A stretch of DNA of 41,273 bases from Chloroflexota bacterium (GCA_016860845.1 BOKF01000071.1:1-41273); one strand, 5' to 3'. Shown: positions 31,198 to 39,098, counted from the stretch's first letter. Translations and numbers: made by a program. The notes: generated from the sequence alone by a model not told the origin.

Positions 31198-32505
31198 TTC
31201 GCTTTCCCCTAACCTCCGCCCCTGTTTCCGTAGAATTTCATTACGCGAAACCCAGTTGGAGGCCAGGTGCAGCCCCAGGCGATAGGGGTTGCGGCAGTTG
31301 GTTTTGAAATCCACTGCTCGCTTGAGGATTGACCCGTACGCGTTGAACTGTTTGCGCGCCCGAAAACAGCCTTCGGTCAGTTGGTCAGCGGTCATACTGC
31401 GCGGGTGAAAGGCGGCCTGCCCGTAGGTGTAATCGGGAGCCAGCCACCAGCGCTCATAAATGAGCCGGCCCTCGGCGCGGAGACGCTCGTACAGTTTAGC
31501 GCCCGGCATGGGGGTCAGCGGGTTAAAATTGGCCAGGTAGAAGTTAGAACGGAGGGCAAACTCGACGCTGCGCTCGAAGGAGTCAATTGTATCGTGATCG
31601 TAGCCAAAAACAAACGAACCGTAAATCATAATGCCGTGATCCCGAAACTTCTGCACCGACGTGGCGTAATCACCGTGCCGGAGGTTCCACTTTTTCTTCA
31701 TCTGGGCCAGGTTGTGTTCATCAAGCGACTCGAAGCCAATGAGGGCGGTGGTACAGCCACTCTTGGCCATTAGCTTAAGCAGTTCGTCATCCTGAGCCAC
31801 GTCAATACTAACCTGGCATGACCAGCGAATTTTTAGGGGAGTGAGAGCCTGAAAAAGCTCTTTAGCTTTAGGCACATCCACAAAGATATTATCGTCCACC
31901 AATACAACATGTTTGGCCGCAAGTACCTCAATTTCGGCCACAACCTCAGCCACCGGCCGCTGGCGCAGGTTGAAACCGTAAAAGGCGTGGATCGAACAAA
32001 ACTCGCAGGCAAAGCGACAGCCTCGCCCGTACTGCACCAGCGCCGCCGGGGCATAGCGCTTCCCGCGAAAGATGCGGCGATCCGGTGTAAAGCCATCCAT
32101 GGGTGGATAATTCACCTGCTTGTAAACTCGCTGCAATTGGCCGCAGCGGGCATCTCTTACGACCTGCGGCCATAACCCCTCCGCGTCACCCATCACAACC
32201 GCATCGGCGAATTGTAAACATTCATCGGGTAAAAATGTGGGATGATAGCCGCCCATCACCACCGACACGCCGCGCCGCCGGAACTGTGTGGCAATCTGAT
32301 AAGCTCGCCGCGCGGTATAGGTTTCTACCGTTAGGGCGACCAGATGGGTCGGGTCATTATAAGGGATGGGTTCAAGGCGCTCGTCATACAGCACAGTTTC
32401 CACGTCCGGCGGGGTCAGGCCGGCCAAAATGGCAAATACGAGCGGCTCCATGGCATCGGACGAACGTAGGTCAAACAGATTAGGCCGAATAAAGGTTATC
32501 TTCAT
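31162..32505 (-). CDS. B12-binding-domain radical SAM protein (rSAM3)
   Basis: A 447-residue paralogue of rSAM1 and rSAM2. The cobalamin-type domain has HLVALTVETYTARRAYQIA and VSVVMGGYHPTF. The cluster motif is CRFACEFC (C163, C167, C170), then VVLVDDNIFVDVPKAKELF and TALIGFESLD. I chose ATG 32505, which starts like its paralogues (MKITFIRPN) and lies four bases after the Rieske stop, so the two are translationally coupled. That direct coupling suggests the two act on the same substrate. The C-terminal EEIYDFGFTIYD is encoded by ACGATTT repeats and is not expected in the family. No DxHxxG motif. Confidence 0.88.
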   Translation of the reverse strand: MKITFIRPNLFDLRSSDAMEPLVFAILAGLTPPDVETVLYDERLEPIPYNDPTHLVALTVETYTARRAYQIATQFRRRGVSVVMGGYHPTFLPDECLQFADAVVMGDAEGLWPQVVRDARCGQLQRVYKQVNYPPMDGFTPDRRIFRGKRYAPAALVQYGRGCRFACEFCSIHAFYGFNLRQRPVAEVVAEIEVLAAKHVVLVDDNIFVDVPKAKELFQALTPLKIRWSCQVSIDVAQDDELLKLMAKSGCTTALIGFESLDEHNLAQMKKKWNLRHGDYATSVQKFRDHGIMIYGSFVFGYDHDTIDSFERSVEFALRSNFYLANFNPLTPMPGAKLYERLRAEGRLIYERWWLAPDYTYGQAAFHPRSMTADQLTEGCFRARKQFNAYGSILKRAVDFKTNCRNPYRLGLHLASNWVSRNEILRKQGRRLGESEEIYDFGFTIYD

Positions 32506-32509
32506 TGGC

Positions 32510-33499
32510 TCACCAGACTTCCATGGCATTTACCAGTGCAGCAAAAGCAGTCAAGCCAATATCCTTGTCAGTAAAGCCGGGCGTAAAAATCAATTCATCC
32601 AAAATACGGCGATCATGGTGCAACAGTGTATACATTACAGCCGCCCCTCGGAGCAAAGGCAAAACCATTCCAGGGGGCCAAAAGAATATCGTCTGGGTGT
32701 AGCAGCCTCCCCGATCTGAAGGGCGTCCAGAAAACAAGACGTAAAAATGAAATGGCTGTGTGACCGAAACCCAGGCCAGACTGCTACCAATCGTAGTAAA
32801 GCTGGCCACGAGGTCATGATGACGACTGCCGGTAAGGTATTGCAGCCAGCGCGAGCGCGGCTTTCCCTGCAATTCAACGGTCACCCGATAAGGTTTATCA
32901 ATCAAAAGGCGAGGTGGGGCTGAGGGAATAAGGTCATGCAACGTTTCAAGATGAGGCATATCCAATCCATTGGCAATGACCAGATGGGGATGGCAGCTAA
33001 TATACTGAGGGGGCAGGCGCCAATACGAATATCGTTTACCGGCATTGGCCGGTGTTTCAGGCATCTCAAACAAAGGTTGGGGACCATTAAATATCCAGAT
33101 TAGACCCCATATTTCCTGAGTTGGGTAGACCCGTAACCGTCGTTCAGGAACAGAATCAAGACCCGGCGCATGACAACACATACCATCGGGGCCATAGCGC
33201 CAATGATGAAAGGCACACTCTAACTGATCTCCAATGACCCGGCCTTGCCCCAGATTAGCTCCCAGGTGAGAACATTGTCCATCCAGGGCGTGAATAGACC
33301 CGGCGGTATCGCGGTATAACACAATCCGCCGGTTCAGCAAATCAAAAGCTTTAGCCTGACCAACCCCCACCGCTCTGGAGCGAGCCGCTACGTACCAAGA
33401 TTGCACCGACACCGCTGAGTTATTGAACCGGGGTTGGGGTGATGGTGACGAATTTTTTAATTGTTCCCAGGGTAAGGTCAAGGCAGAGGCATCGTCCAT
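32510..33499 (-). CDS. Rieske non-heme iron oxygenase
   Basis: A Rieske-type aromatic-ring or sterol-like monooxygenase of about 329 residues. The [2Fe-2S] site is CSH (near 76-78 of this start) and CAFHH (near 95-99). The mononuclear iron site is NGLDMPHLETLH, giving two histidines five residues apart and the bridging aspartate between the two centres. The C-terminal iron ligand is not certain. It needs electrons from a reductase not seen here. The start could also be TTG 33517. It follows the pentapeptide gene and is coupled to rSAM3. Function: hydroxylation, demethylation or desaturation of an unknown substrate, which implies oxygen is available. Confidence 0.87.
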   Translation of the reverse strand: MDDASALTLPWEQLKNSSPSPQPRFNNSAVSVQSWYVAARSRAVGVGQAKAFDLLNRRIVLYRDTAGSIHALDGQCSHLGANLGQGRVIGDQLECAFHHWRYGPDGMCCHAPGLDSVPERRLRVYPTQEIWGLIWIFNGPQPLFEMPETPANAGKRYSYWRLPPQYISCHPHLVIANGLDMPHLETLHDLIPSAPPRLLIDKPYRVTVELQGKPRSRWLQYLTGSRHHDLVASFTTIGSSLAWVSVTQPFHFYVLFSGRPSDRGGCYTQTIFFWPPGMVLPLLRGAAVMYTLLHHDRRILDELIFTPGFTDKDIGLTAFAALVNAMEVW

Positions 33500-33548
33500 G
33501 TCTTTACTTGCATTCAATCATACAACAATTTGTTTTTGTCTGTTGGCG

Positions 33549-33926
33549 TTAATCTTCGCGGATCGCACCCACCGAGGCAGGCTCGAAACCAGCCGGCCAG
33601 CGGGTTGAGCCATTATACTTGGCGCTGCGCAGGCTGGCCTCGCTTAAATCAGCCTCGCTTAAATCAGCCCCTCGCAGATCTGCTTTGACCAGCCCGGCGC
33701 CGGCCAAACTGGCTCCACACAAGTTGGCCTGGCGCAGATCGGCCCCGCCGAGCATAGCCCCGGTTAAGTTCGTCCCCCTGAGATTGGCTCCCGCCAAATC
33801 GGCCCCCATCAAATTGACGTCGCTCAAATCCAGGCCGCTCAGATCAGCCCCGGTCAGATTGGGTCGCTTGGGATAAGCCGAAGTGACCATTTTTTCGACT
33901 TGTTCACGAGTTAATTTTGGGTTCAT
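33549..33926 (-). CDS. Pentapeptide repeat protein
   Basis: A 125-residue protein with about 16 consecutive A(D/N)LxG-type pentapeptide units from residue 23 to 105, which fold into a right-handed square beta helix. The first 20 residues (LTREQVEKMV) form a helix. The end (WPAGFEPASVGAIRED) is outside the repeats. Pentapeptide proteins can bind DNA gyrase or act as scaffolds; nothing here identifies the partner. It is the first gene of the long minus-strand cluster and lies about 50 bases from the divergent mazEF-like genes, with shared promoter DNA. Confidence 0.85.
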   Translation of the reverse strand: MNPKLTREQVEKMVTSAYPKRPNLTGADLSGLDLSDVNLMGADLAGANLRGTNLTGAMLGGADLRQANLCGASLAGAGLVKADLRGADLSEADLSEASLRSAKYNGSTRWPAGFEPASVGAIRED

Positions 33927-33942
33927 TTTTACAGCCTAAAAT

Positions 33943-33971
33943 TTGATAATGGGTATAACTTTGGTTATACT
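33943..33971 (+). promoter_or_regulatory. Promoter of the mazEF-like module, near-leaderless
   Basis: TTGATA (33943-33948) and TATACT (33966-33971) are separated by exactly 17 bases, each one base off consensus. The start point would fall at about 33978-33979, on or next to the antitoxin ATG. Confidence 0.6.
33953..33970. promoter_or_regulatory. Palindromic operator GTATAAC-N4-GTTATAC
   Basis: A perfect inverted repeat GTATAAC TTTG GTTATAC lies across the spacer and -10 of the promoter for the antitoxin gene. It is the expected place for the ribbon-helix-helix antitoxin to repress its own operon. It is also in the divergent region upstream of the pentapeptide/Rieske/rSAM cluster. Confidence 0.65.
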
Positions 33972-33978
33972 TTCAAAT

Positions 33979-34215
33979 ATGAAGACAGCAATTTCTATTC
34001 CTAACCCTATCTTTGAAGCCGCCGAGCAAGTGGCCAGGGAGCTGGGTATGTCGCGCAGCGAGCTTTATACAACGGCCATTGCCGCTTTTGTCGAAGCTCA
34101 TCGCAGCGAGGATGTGACCGAGAAGCTCAATCAAGTTTATGCCGCAGAAGCGTCAACGCTTGACCCGGTTCTGTTTAAGCTGCAAGCGGCTGCGCTGGAC
34201 GACGAACATTGGTGA
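33979..34215 (+). CDS. Ribbon-helix-helix antitoxin (MazE-like)
   Basis: A 78-residue protein beginning MKTAISIPNPIFEAAEQVAR, the strand-helix start of a ribbon-helix-helix DNA-binding domain, with SRSELYTTAIAAF as the second helix. The C-terminal half (DVTEKLNQVYAAEASTLDP) is the toxin-binding part. A longer frame from 33943 would run through the promoter, so ATG 33979 is the right start. It overlaps the toxin gene by four bases (GTGA). Confidence 0.85.
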   Translation: MKTAISIPNPIFEAAEQVARELGMSRSELYTTAIAAFVEAHRSEDVTEKLNQVYAAEASTLDPVLFKLQAAALDDEHW

Positions 34216-34553
34216 TCCAGCGCGGTGAAATCTGGTGGGCCACGCTGCCGGAGCCGGTTGGCTCAGAACCCGGCTTTCGCCGCCTTGTCTTGGTTGTTCA
34301 GTCCAACGACTTCAATCGCAGCCGGATCAATACGGTTATTGCTGTGGTTATCACCTCAAATACTCGGTTAGCCGAAGCGCCAGGCAATGTTTTCCTGCCC
34401 AAGCATGTAACCGGCCTGCCCAAAGATTCCGTTGCCAATGTGTCCCAAGTTATCACGTTAGACAAGAGTTTCCTGACAGAACAGGTCGGCTCTCTACCCT
34501 CGCCAGTTTTGCAGCAGATTGAAACAGGTCTGCGCTTGGTTCTGGCTCTGTAA
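34212..34553 (+). CDS. MazF/PemK-family endoribonuclease toxin
   Basis: A 113-residue MazF/PemK toxin: RGEIWWATLPEPVGSEPGFRR at the start with the conserved basic/proline loop, LVVQSNDFN, VITSN, and VANVSQVITLDKSFL near residue 78. It cuts mRNA at short sequences and is held in check by the antitoxin encoded just before it. The start is GTG 34212, inside the antitoxin stop region (TTG 34209 also possible). The module is on the opposite strand to the surrounding cluster and separates rSAM4 from the rest, as if inserted. Confidence 0.9.
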   Translation: MIQRGEIWWATLPEPVGSEPGFRRLVLVVQSNDFNRSRINTVIAVVITSNTRLAEAPGNVFLPKHVTGLPKDSVANVSQVITLDKSFLTEQVGSLPSPVLQQIETGLRLVLAL

Positions 34554-34562
34554 GGTCCAAAT

Positions 34563-35945
34563 TTAGGCTGGCGCCCCGCTCGCCAGCGGCTGCTGCCCCA
34601 AATACCAGTCACAATTGTAATAATTGTGCAGGTGATGGGCGTAAAAGCGATAGCCCATGTTCGCCGCCAGCGACAGCGGCAACTGGATCCGCGCGCCGAG
34701 CAGGCGTTTGGCTATGGCGCGATAGCTATAGGTCTGCTTCCAGGCCCACTCGGTCCCGCGTAAGAGTTCGGCGGGGCTGAGGCGGCGGGGTTGGAAGACA
34801 ACGTGCTGGCCGTCGTAGAGGGTCCAGTCTTCGGTCAAAATGCGGCCTTCGGCCTTGAGGCGTTGAAAGAGAGGCGTGCCGGGGAAGGGGGTCAGGATGG
34901 CGTAGCGGGGCAGGTCAAGGTGAGCGGAGAGGGCGAAGTCAACGGTGGCGGCAAAAGTGTCGGCGGTGTCGTGGTCAAAGCCAAAGACAAAGCAGGCCTG
35001 AATGGCAATACTCCGGCTGTGCAGTTCCCGCACGACTTCGTGGTAGTCCTGGCGCAGATTGAACCCCTTGTGAGTTTCGGCCAGCGCCTGCGGCGAGAGA
35101 GACTCGAAGCCCAGCAGGAGTCCCCGGCAGCCGCTGCGAGCCAGCAGGTCGAGCAGGTCGGGGTGGCGGATGACGGTCGTCGTGACCAGCCCGCCCCAGG
35201 TTAGCTTCAGGGGAATGAGCGCGGTGAACAATTCCCGCGCGTACTCCAGGTCGGCAATAAGGTTTAAATCCAGAAAGAGGAGCCGTTTGGCGGCCATGTG
35301 GCGAATTTCGGCGACCACCTCGACCACGGGCCGCTGCAGCGGGCGGCGGCCCCAGGCGGTGGGAACCACGCAAAAGTCGCAGGGATGGACACAGCCGCGG
35401 GTGGCTTCAATGGTGTGGGTGATGGTGAAACGGCTGCCCGGCAGCAGGTCACGCCGGGCAAAAGGCAGGTTCGCCAGGCTCAGGTTTGACCCCTGGACGT
35501 AGCGGCTTTGCATCTGTCCGGCCACAAAATCGCGCAGGAGCTGCGGCCAGGTTTCCTCGGCATAGCCAACGACGACGCTGTCGGCGTGGCGGGCAGCCTC
35601 GTCCGGCAGCAAGGTCGGGTGGACGCCGCCCAGCACGACCGGTATGCCCTGCCGCCGGAAGTGATCGGCCAGTTCGTAGGAACGCGGCGCCGTGCCGGTA
35701 ATGGCGCTGATGCCAATCAGGTCGGCCTCCAGATCGAGATTGATATCGGCGATACCCTCGTCAAAAAGGGTGACGTCGGCGTTGAGTTCCGGCGGCGCCA
35801 GCGCGGCCAGGGCGGTCAGGGTCAGCGGCATGTAGCGCAGCGACTTTTTCCAGGCGCCGGTCCGGTGCCGGTAGAGCGGTCCGCGCGGGGAAAGGAGGGC
35901 AATTCGCAATTTTTGATTTGATTTTGGCAGGTTATTTGTAATCAT
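34563..35945 (-). CDS. B12-binding-domain radical SAM protein (rSAM4)
   Basis: A 460-residue protein, related to rSAM1-3 but more distant. The cobalamin-type domain (about 14-140) has DLIGISAITGTAPRSYELA and IPVVLGGVHPTLLPDE. The cluster motif is CVHPCDFC (C185, C189, C192). The barrel contains KRLLFLDLNLIADLEYA, where the others have VDDNI, and GLLLGFESLS. The C-terminal region has LLGARIQLPLSLAANMGYRF. Its divergence from the tandem trio suggests a different step or pathway. It is monocistronic between the mazEF-like module and the hydrolase gene, and no strong ribosome site precedes ATG 35945. Confidence 0.87.
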   Translation of the reverse strand: MITNNLPKSNQKLRIALLSPRGPLYRHRTGAWKKSLRYMPLTLTALAALAPPELNADVTLFDEGIADINLDLEADLIGISAITGTAPRSYELADHFRRQGIPVVLGGVHPTLLPDEAARHADSVVVGYAEETWPQLLRDFVAGQMQSRYVQGSNLSLANLPFARRDLLPGSRFTITHTIEATRGCVHPCDFCVVPTAWGRRPLQRPVVEVVAEIRHMAAKRLLFLDLNLIADLEYARELFTALIPLKLTWGGLVTTTVIRHPDLLDLLARSGCRGLLLGFESLSPQALAETHKGFNLRQDYHEVVRELHSRSIAIQACFVFGFDHDTADTFAATVDFALSAHLDLPRYAILTPFPGTPLFQRLKAEGRILTEDWTLYDGQHVVFQPRRLSPAELLRGTEWAWKQTYSYRAIAKRLLGARIQLPLSLAANMGYRFYAHHLHNYYNCDWYLGQQPLASGAPA

Positions 35946-35988
35946 AGGGCAAGCATACTGAAGTAGAGTTTAAATGTCAAAAAGCTAA

Positions 35989-36033
35989 AGGTGACTGGCA
36001 CTTGGTCAGGGTGGAAAAAAGTGCCAGTCACCT
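35989..36033 (-). terminator. Perfect 15-pair hairpin, terminator of hydrolase
   Basis: AGGTGACTGGCACTT and AAGTGCCAGTCACCT form a perfect stem with a 15-base loop. On the minus strand it is followed by TTAGCTTTTTGAC. It lies just after the hydrolase stop and before the rSAM4 start. Confidence 0.75.
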
Positions 36034-36040
36034 GCGCTAC

Positions 36041-36970
36041 CTAACGGGCAAAAGCAGTCTCAAAAAATTTGAGCACCCGCTCCGAATACTCGGCTTCGTG
36101 GCCGCTGATGGGGTTAATATGGCCCAGCCCGCTGACAAAGTAGAATTCTTTGGGGTTTCTGGCAGCATCGTACATTTGCTGGGCGTGGTGGATGGGAAAG
36201 AGGCCGTCGTCGGCGCTGTGGATGAATAGGAAGGGACGTGGCGGCATTGCGGCCAAATCACGGGCCGAGTCCACCTGGTCCAAACTCACCCCGGTTTTAA
36301 GTTCGGCCAGCGTGATGACCAGCGGGGCGAAGGGCCACTTGGGTAACAAGACAAACGTGTTGAAGGAGTCATCCACCACTCTGGTTAAGCTGCTGAAACT
36401 GCTTTGGATGACCAGCGCCTCCAGCCGGGGGTCCGTTGCCGCCGCCCGCACCAGCGCCGCCCCGCCCAGGGAATGTCCCAACGCGCCAATGTGCTTGATC
36501 TCAGGCCGCGCCGCCAGGTAATCTACCGCCGCCTCAACGTCCAATGCTTCCCGATACCCGTACGTCACCTCATGGCCCTCGCTGCGGCCGTGCCCGCGCA
36601 GGTCAAGCAGCAGCAGAGGATAACCGGCCTGAGCGAGCAGAAACGCCTGGGGCAACAAATAGGCGCGATTGGCGTGGATGCCGTGAACCAGGATAATGGC
36701 CTCGGGCCGGGAGCCGGGCACATACCAGCCGGAGAGATGCAGCCCGTCGGCGGTGGTCAGGGTAATATCTTGAGAGGGCAGATCACCCAGGCTGCCGATA
36801 TCTTGATTACGGCCCGGCGTGGTCAGAATAATTACTTGCAGGATAATAACCCCAGCGACGACCAGCAGCGCCGTGACCCCGGCGGAAGCCAACACGTAGG
36901 CCATCGCCTTCAGACAACCCCGGCTGGACAGCTTGTAAGTTTGCGGGCGAGAGCTGGGTTTCATCCTCAC
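36041..36970 (-). CDS. Membrane-anchored alpha/beta hydrolase
   Basis: A 309-residue serine hydrolase. An N-terminal membrane helix spans about residues 22-50, so the enzyme domain is likely outside the cytoplasm or bound to the membrane. The catalytic triad is S167 in GHSLGG, an aspartate in HSADDGLF (254/255) and H284 in GLGHINP. LVHGIHANR provides the oxyanion-hole segment. It should cleave esters or amides; the substrate is unknown. The region between it and rSAM4 ends with a terminator, so it is transcribed separately but lies beside the cluster. Confidence 0.88.
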   Translation of the reverse strand: MRMKPSSRPQTYKLSSRGCLKAMAYVLASAGVTALLVVAGVIILQVIILTTPGRNQDIGSLGDLPSQDITLTTADGLHLSGWYVPGSRPEAIILVHGIHANRAYLLPQAFLLAQAGYPLLLLDLRGHGRSEGHEVTYGYREALDVEAAVDYLAARPEIKHIGALGHSLGGAALVRAAATDPRLEALVIQSSFSSLTRVVDDSFNTFVLLPKWPFAPLVITLAELKTGVSLDQVDSARDLAAMPPRPFLFIHSADDGLFPIHHAQQMYDAARNPKEFYFVSGLGHINPISGHEAEYSERVLKFFETAFAR

Positions 36971-37030
36971 CAGTGTATCAAACTAACAGCCCCTCTGTCA
37001 CCTATCGAAAGTTAGGGGCGTGTCTGATTT

Positions 37031-37083
37031 GGGATCTCGTCCTTCGATACGGCCTTCGGCCCGCTTCTCGTCAGGACGAGATG
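37031..37083. repeat. Palindromic CTCGTCCT repeat
   Basis: ATCTCGTCCTTCG near 37032 is mirrored by CGTCAGGACGAGAT near 37069, with inner GGCCTTCGGCC. The structure fills the 143-base gap between the hydrolase and thioesterase genes. Confidence 0.65.
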
Positions 37084-37113
37084 AGCGCATCCAAGCTAAG
37101 GGTTGCGATTGGC

Positions 37114-37590
37114 TCAAGAGGTTTTAGCCTGCTGCCGTTCCAGCCGATGCTGCTGGCGGGCCTCGCCTTCGGCCCAGCGGCGGCGTTCTTCGTCGTTTTC
37201 CAGGATGAGCCGGGGAACTTCGGTGGGACGGCCGTTGTCGTCCAGGGCGATGTAGACCAGATAAGCGGTATTGGTGTGGGTCTGCTCGCCGGTCAGGGGA
37301 TTCTCGGCTATCACCCGCACCCCCACCTCCATCGAACTGCGGCCCACCCAGTTGAGGCTGGCGTTAAACGACACCAGGTCGCCGACCTGAACCGGCGAGT
37401 GAAAGGTCATCGAATCAATGGCCAGGGTGACGACAGGCCGCTGGGCATGGCGAATGGCGCACAAGGCCCCGGTTTCATCCACCAGGCGCATAATCTCGCC
37501 CCCGTGGACGCTGCCCATCGGGTTGGCATGGTGGGGCAGCATCAACTGGTTGAGGGTCATCTGGCTGTCTTTGACTCGTTTACCGGACAT
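37114..37590 (-). CDS. Acyl-CoA thioesterase, hotdog fold
   Basis: A 158-residue thioesterase of the YciA/BACH type: NQLMLPHHANPMGSVHGGEI with the hotdog helix and its catalytic asparagine/aspartate region, LVDETGALCAIRHA, and DSMTFHSPVQVGDLVSF. It hydrolyses acyl-CoA to free acid and CoA. ATG 37590 is four bases after GGAGG; a TTG at 37593 is also possible. The C-terminal tail is rich in Arg/Glu/Gln. It is monocistronic and not clearly linked to the radical SAM cluster. Confidence 0.88.
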   Translation of the reverse strand: MSGKRVKDSQMTLNQLMLPHHANPMGSVHGGEIMRLVDETGALCAIRHAQRPVVTLAIDSMTFHSPVQVGDLVSFNASLNWVGRSSMEVGVRVIAENPLTGEQTHTNTAYLVYIALDDNGRPTEVPRLILENDEERRRWAEGEARQQHRLERQQAKTS

Positions 37591-37599
37591 CAATCCTCC

Positions 37600-37702
37600 A
37601 AATCAGGGAGTAAGGAGTAGGGAGTAAGGAGTAGGGATATATCCTCTATCTTCTATCTTCCATCCTCTATCCTCCATCCTCCATCTGCTATCTTCTATCT
37701 TC
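37600..37702. repeat. Low-complexity tandem repeats
   Basis: GGGAGTAAGGAGTA occurs twice in tandem (37606-37637). About nine copies of a TCTATCTTC/TCCATCCTC unit follow (37641-37702) directly before the end of the metallophosphoesterase gene. Confidence 0.7.
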
Positions 37703-37703
37703 C

Positions 37704-39098
37704 TCACTCCGGCGCTAAAGCCCCCGACCAGGCTTCAAAAGGCCGGCCGCGCCGTTCGTCATCTTTGAAAAAGGCCAGGTAGGTCATCACGTGGTGGCCG
37801 ATGAACTCCTGTTCGAGCGGGTTTGCTTTGGCCAGTTCGTGGACCTGCCGCCATGTGCCGGAATTGAAGTACATCTGGTGAATGTATTTGCCGCGCAGAT
37901 TGGAGTAGTAACTATCCAGCGGCACGATTTCGTAGTGATGGGTATGGCCGTTGACGATGTAACGCGCCGTGCGATCCTTGAAAACCGCTTCGGCCAGGCC
38001 GTTTTGATAGGAAGTCGAGCCGCCGCGCGCCAGTTTGTCCTGAATCCAGGTGACCACCTTGCTGGCAAACTGCGGCGACACGCCCTTGGAAAACTTCAAG
38101 ACCCACTCCAATTTGTCCACGCTGTCAAGGGGATTGGTTTTCGAGTCGTGCGCCCGGACAAAGGGCAGATCAATAAATTCGTCCACCAGGTTATCCCAGA
38201 TTTGCTTGACCTGCCGGACAAGGCCCTGGTCTTGGCAGGTCCGCTGTAAAATGGCGTTGACCCAGACCGGCGCGATGAGCGTCGGGCGGACATTATCAAT
38301 CTCCTTGAGGCCGTCAAGGCAGGGCTGGGGCAGCGCCTCGCCGAGCCGGGCCATCACTTCCGTCGAGAAGCGGTTGAGCAGGTCCACCACCACTGCATCG
38401 CCCAGGGAAGAAATATTGCGGTCGCCTTCGTAATTGTAGGCGTCAAAAATATCGCCGTGCCGGGCGAAGAGGCGGTGCTGCTTGTAGATGGCCTGGAGGA
38501 GGGGCGACTCGGCCGGGTCGTGGGGAAACGGCTGCTGCGCCGGGTTGCTCAAGCCCATCGCTTCGACCACGCTCTGGCGGATGGCATCGTAGGCCGGCCC
38601 CGGCAGGTGGTAAAACCAGTCGTGATTGCCGACCATGTAGTGCAGCCGCACCTTGACCAGAACCCGCCCCGGCGCGTCCGGCTCCCATTCGACCCTGGCC
38701 GGTTTGCCGGCAGCGGTGGCCGGGGGAATGGTAATGGTCTCGCCGTCGTTCAGCGTTCTCAAAACAGCCAGCGAGGTACTGTTGCGCTGCAAAATTTCGG
38801 CATTGATGTCCCGGATTTTGCCGATAAAAAGTTCGCTGTGGGGGTCATCCCAGGGGCGCACGTAGCCCGGCTCGCCCCGCCTGGCTGCCAGCCATTGGGT
38901 GGAACGAATCACATCCAGGATGTCGCCCAGCAGCAGGATGTCCAGTTCCTCAATCGGTTTGTAGCTGCCGTCCTCCCGCCAGGAGGCATCGTAAGCCATG
39001 TCACGCAGCCGGGCGCGAAAGACCCGAAACGCACCCTCTTTGATGGTTTCGCCGGACGTGCCGTCGGTGAGATGGAGATCACTGATGATGACGAGCAT
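37704..39098 (-). CDS. Metallophosphoesterase
   Basis: A 464-residue calcineurin-like phosphoesterase. All signature blocks are visible: ISDLHLTDG (D7, H9), LLLGDILDV (D59), VGNHDWFYHL (near residue 156) and VNGHTHHYEI (near residue 377). It is longer than simple members, with helical insertions between the GNHD and GHTH blocks. The substrate is unknown; it may be a phosphodiesterase or phosphatase. The start has GGGGAGGA. It sits next to the alpha-helical protein gene with a repeat in between. Confidence 0.88.
   Translation of the reverse strand: MLVIISDLHLTDGTSGETIKEGAFRVFRARLRDMAYDASWREDGSYKPIEELDILLLGDILDVIRSTQWLAARRGEPGYVRPWDDPHSELFIGKIRDINAEILQRNSTSLAVLRTLNDGETITIPPATAAGKPARVEWEPDAPGRVLVKVRLHYMVGNHDWFYHLPGPAYDAIRQSVVEAMGLSNPAQQPFPHDPAESPLLQAIYKQHRLFARHGDIFDAYNYEGDRNISSLGDAVVVDLLNRFSTEVMARLGEALPQPCLDGLKEIDNVRPTLIAPVWVNAILQRTCQDQGLVRQVKQIWDNLVDEFIDLPFVRAHDSKTNPLDSVDKLEWVLKFSKGVSPQFASKVVTWIQDKLARGGSTSYQNGLAEAVFKDRTARYIVNGHTHHYEIVPLDSYYSNLRGKYIHQMYFNSGTWRQVHELAKANPLEQEFIGHHVMTYLAFFKDDERRGRPFEAWSGALAPE

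Noticed and set aside
33943..33978. N-terminal extension of the antitoxin
   Set aside because: These codons overlap the -35, operator and -10 of its promoter; the RHH domain starts at ATG 33979.
34791..35921. Long plus-strand frames opposite rSAM4 and similar long frames opposite rSAM1-3
   Set aside because: They are antisense shadows caused by high GC third positions; the minus-strand frames have full domain motifs.
35946..36040. Cobalamin riboswitch upstream of rSAM4
   Set aside because: The region contains only a perfect hairpin that fits a terminator; no conserved B12-box could be seen.
37600..37702. CRISPR array
   Set aside because: The tandem units are 7-14 bases with no unique spacers; they are simple repeats.
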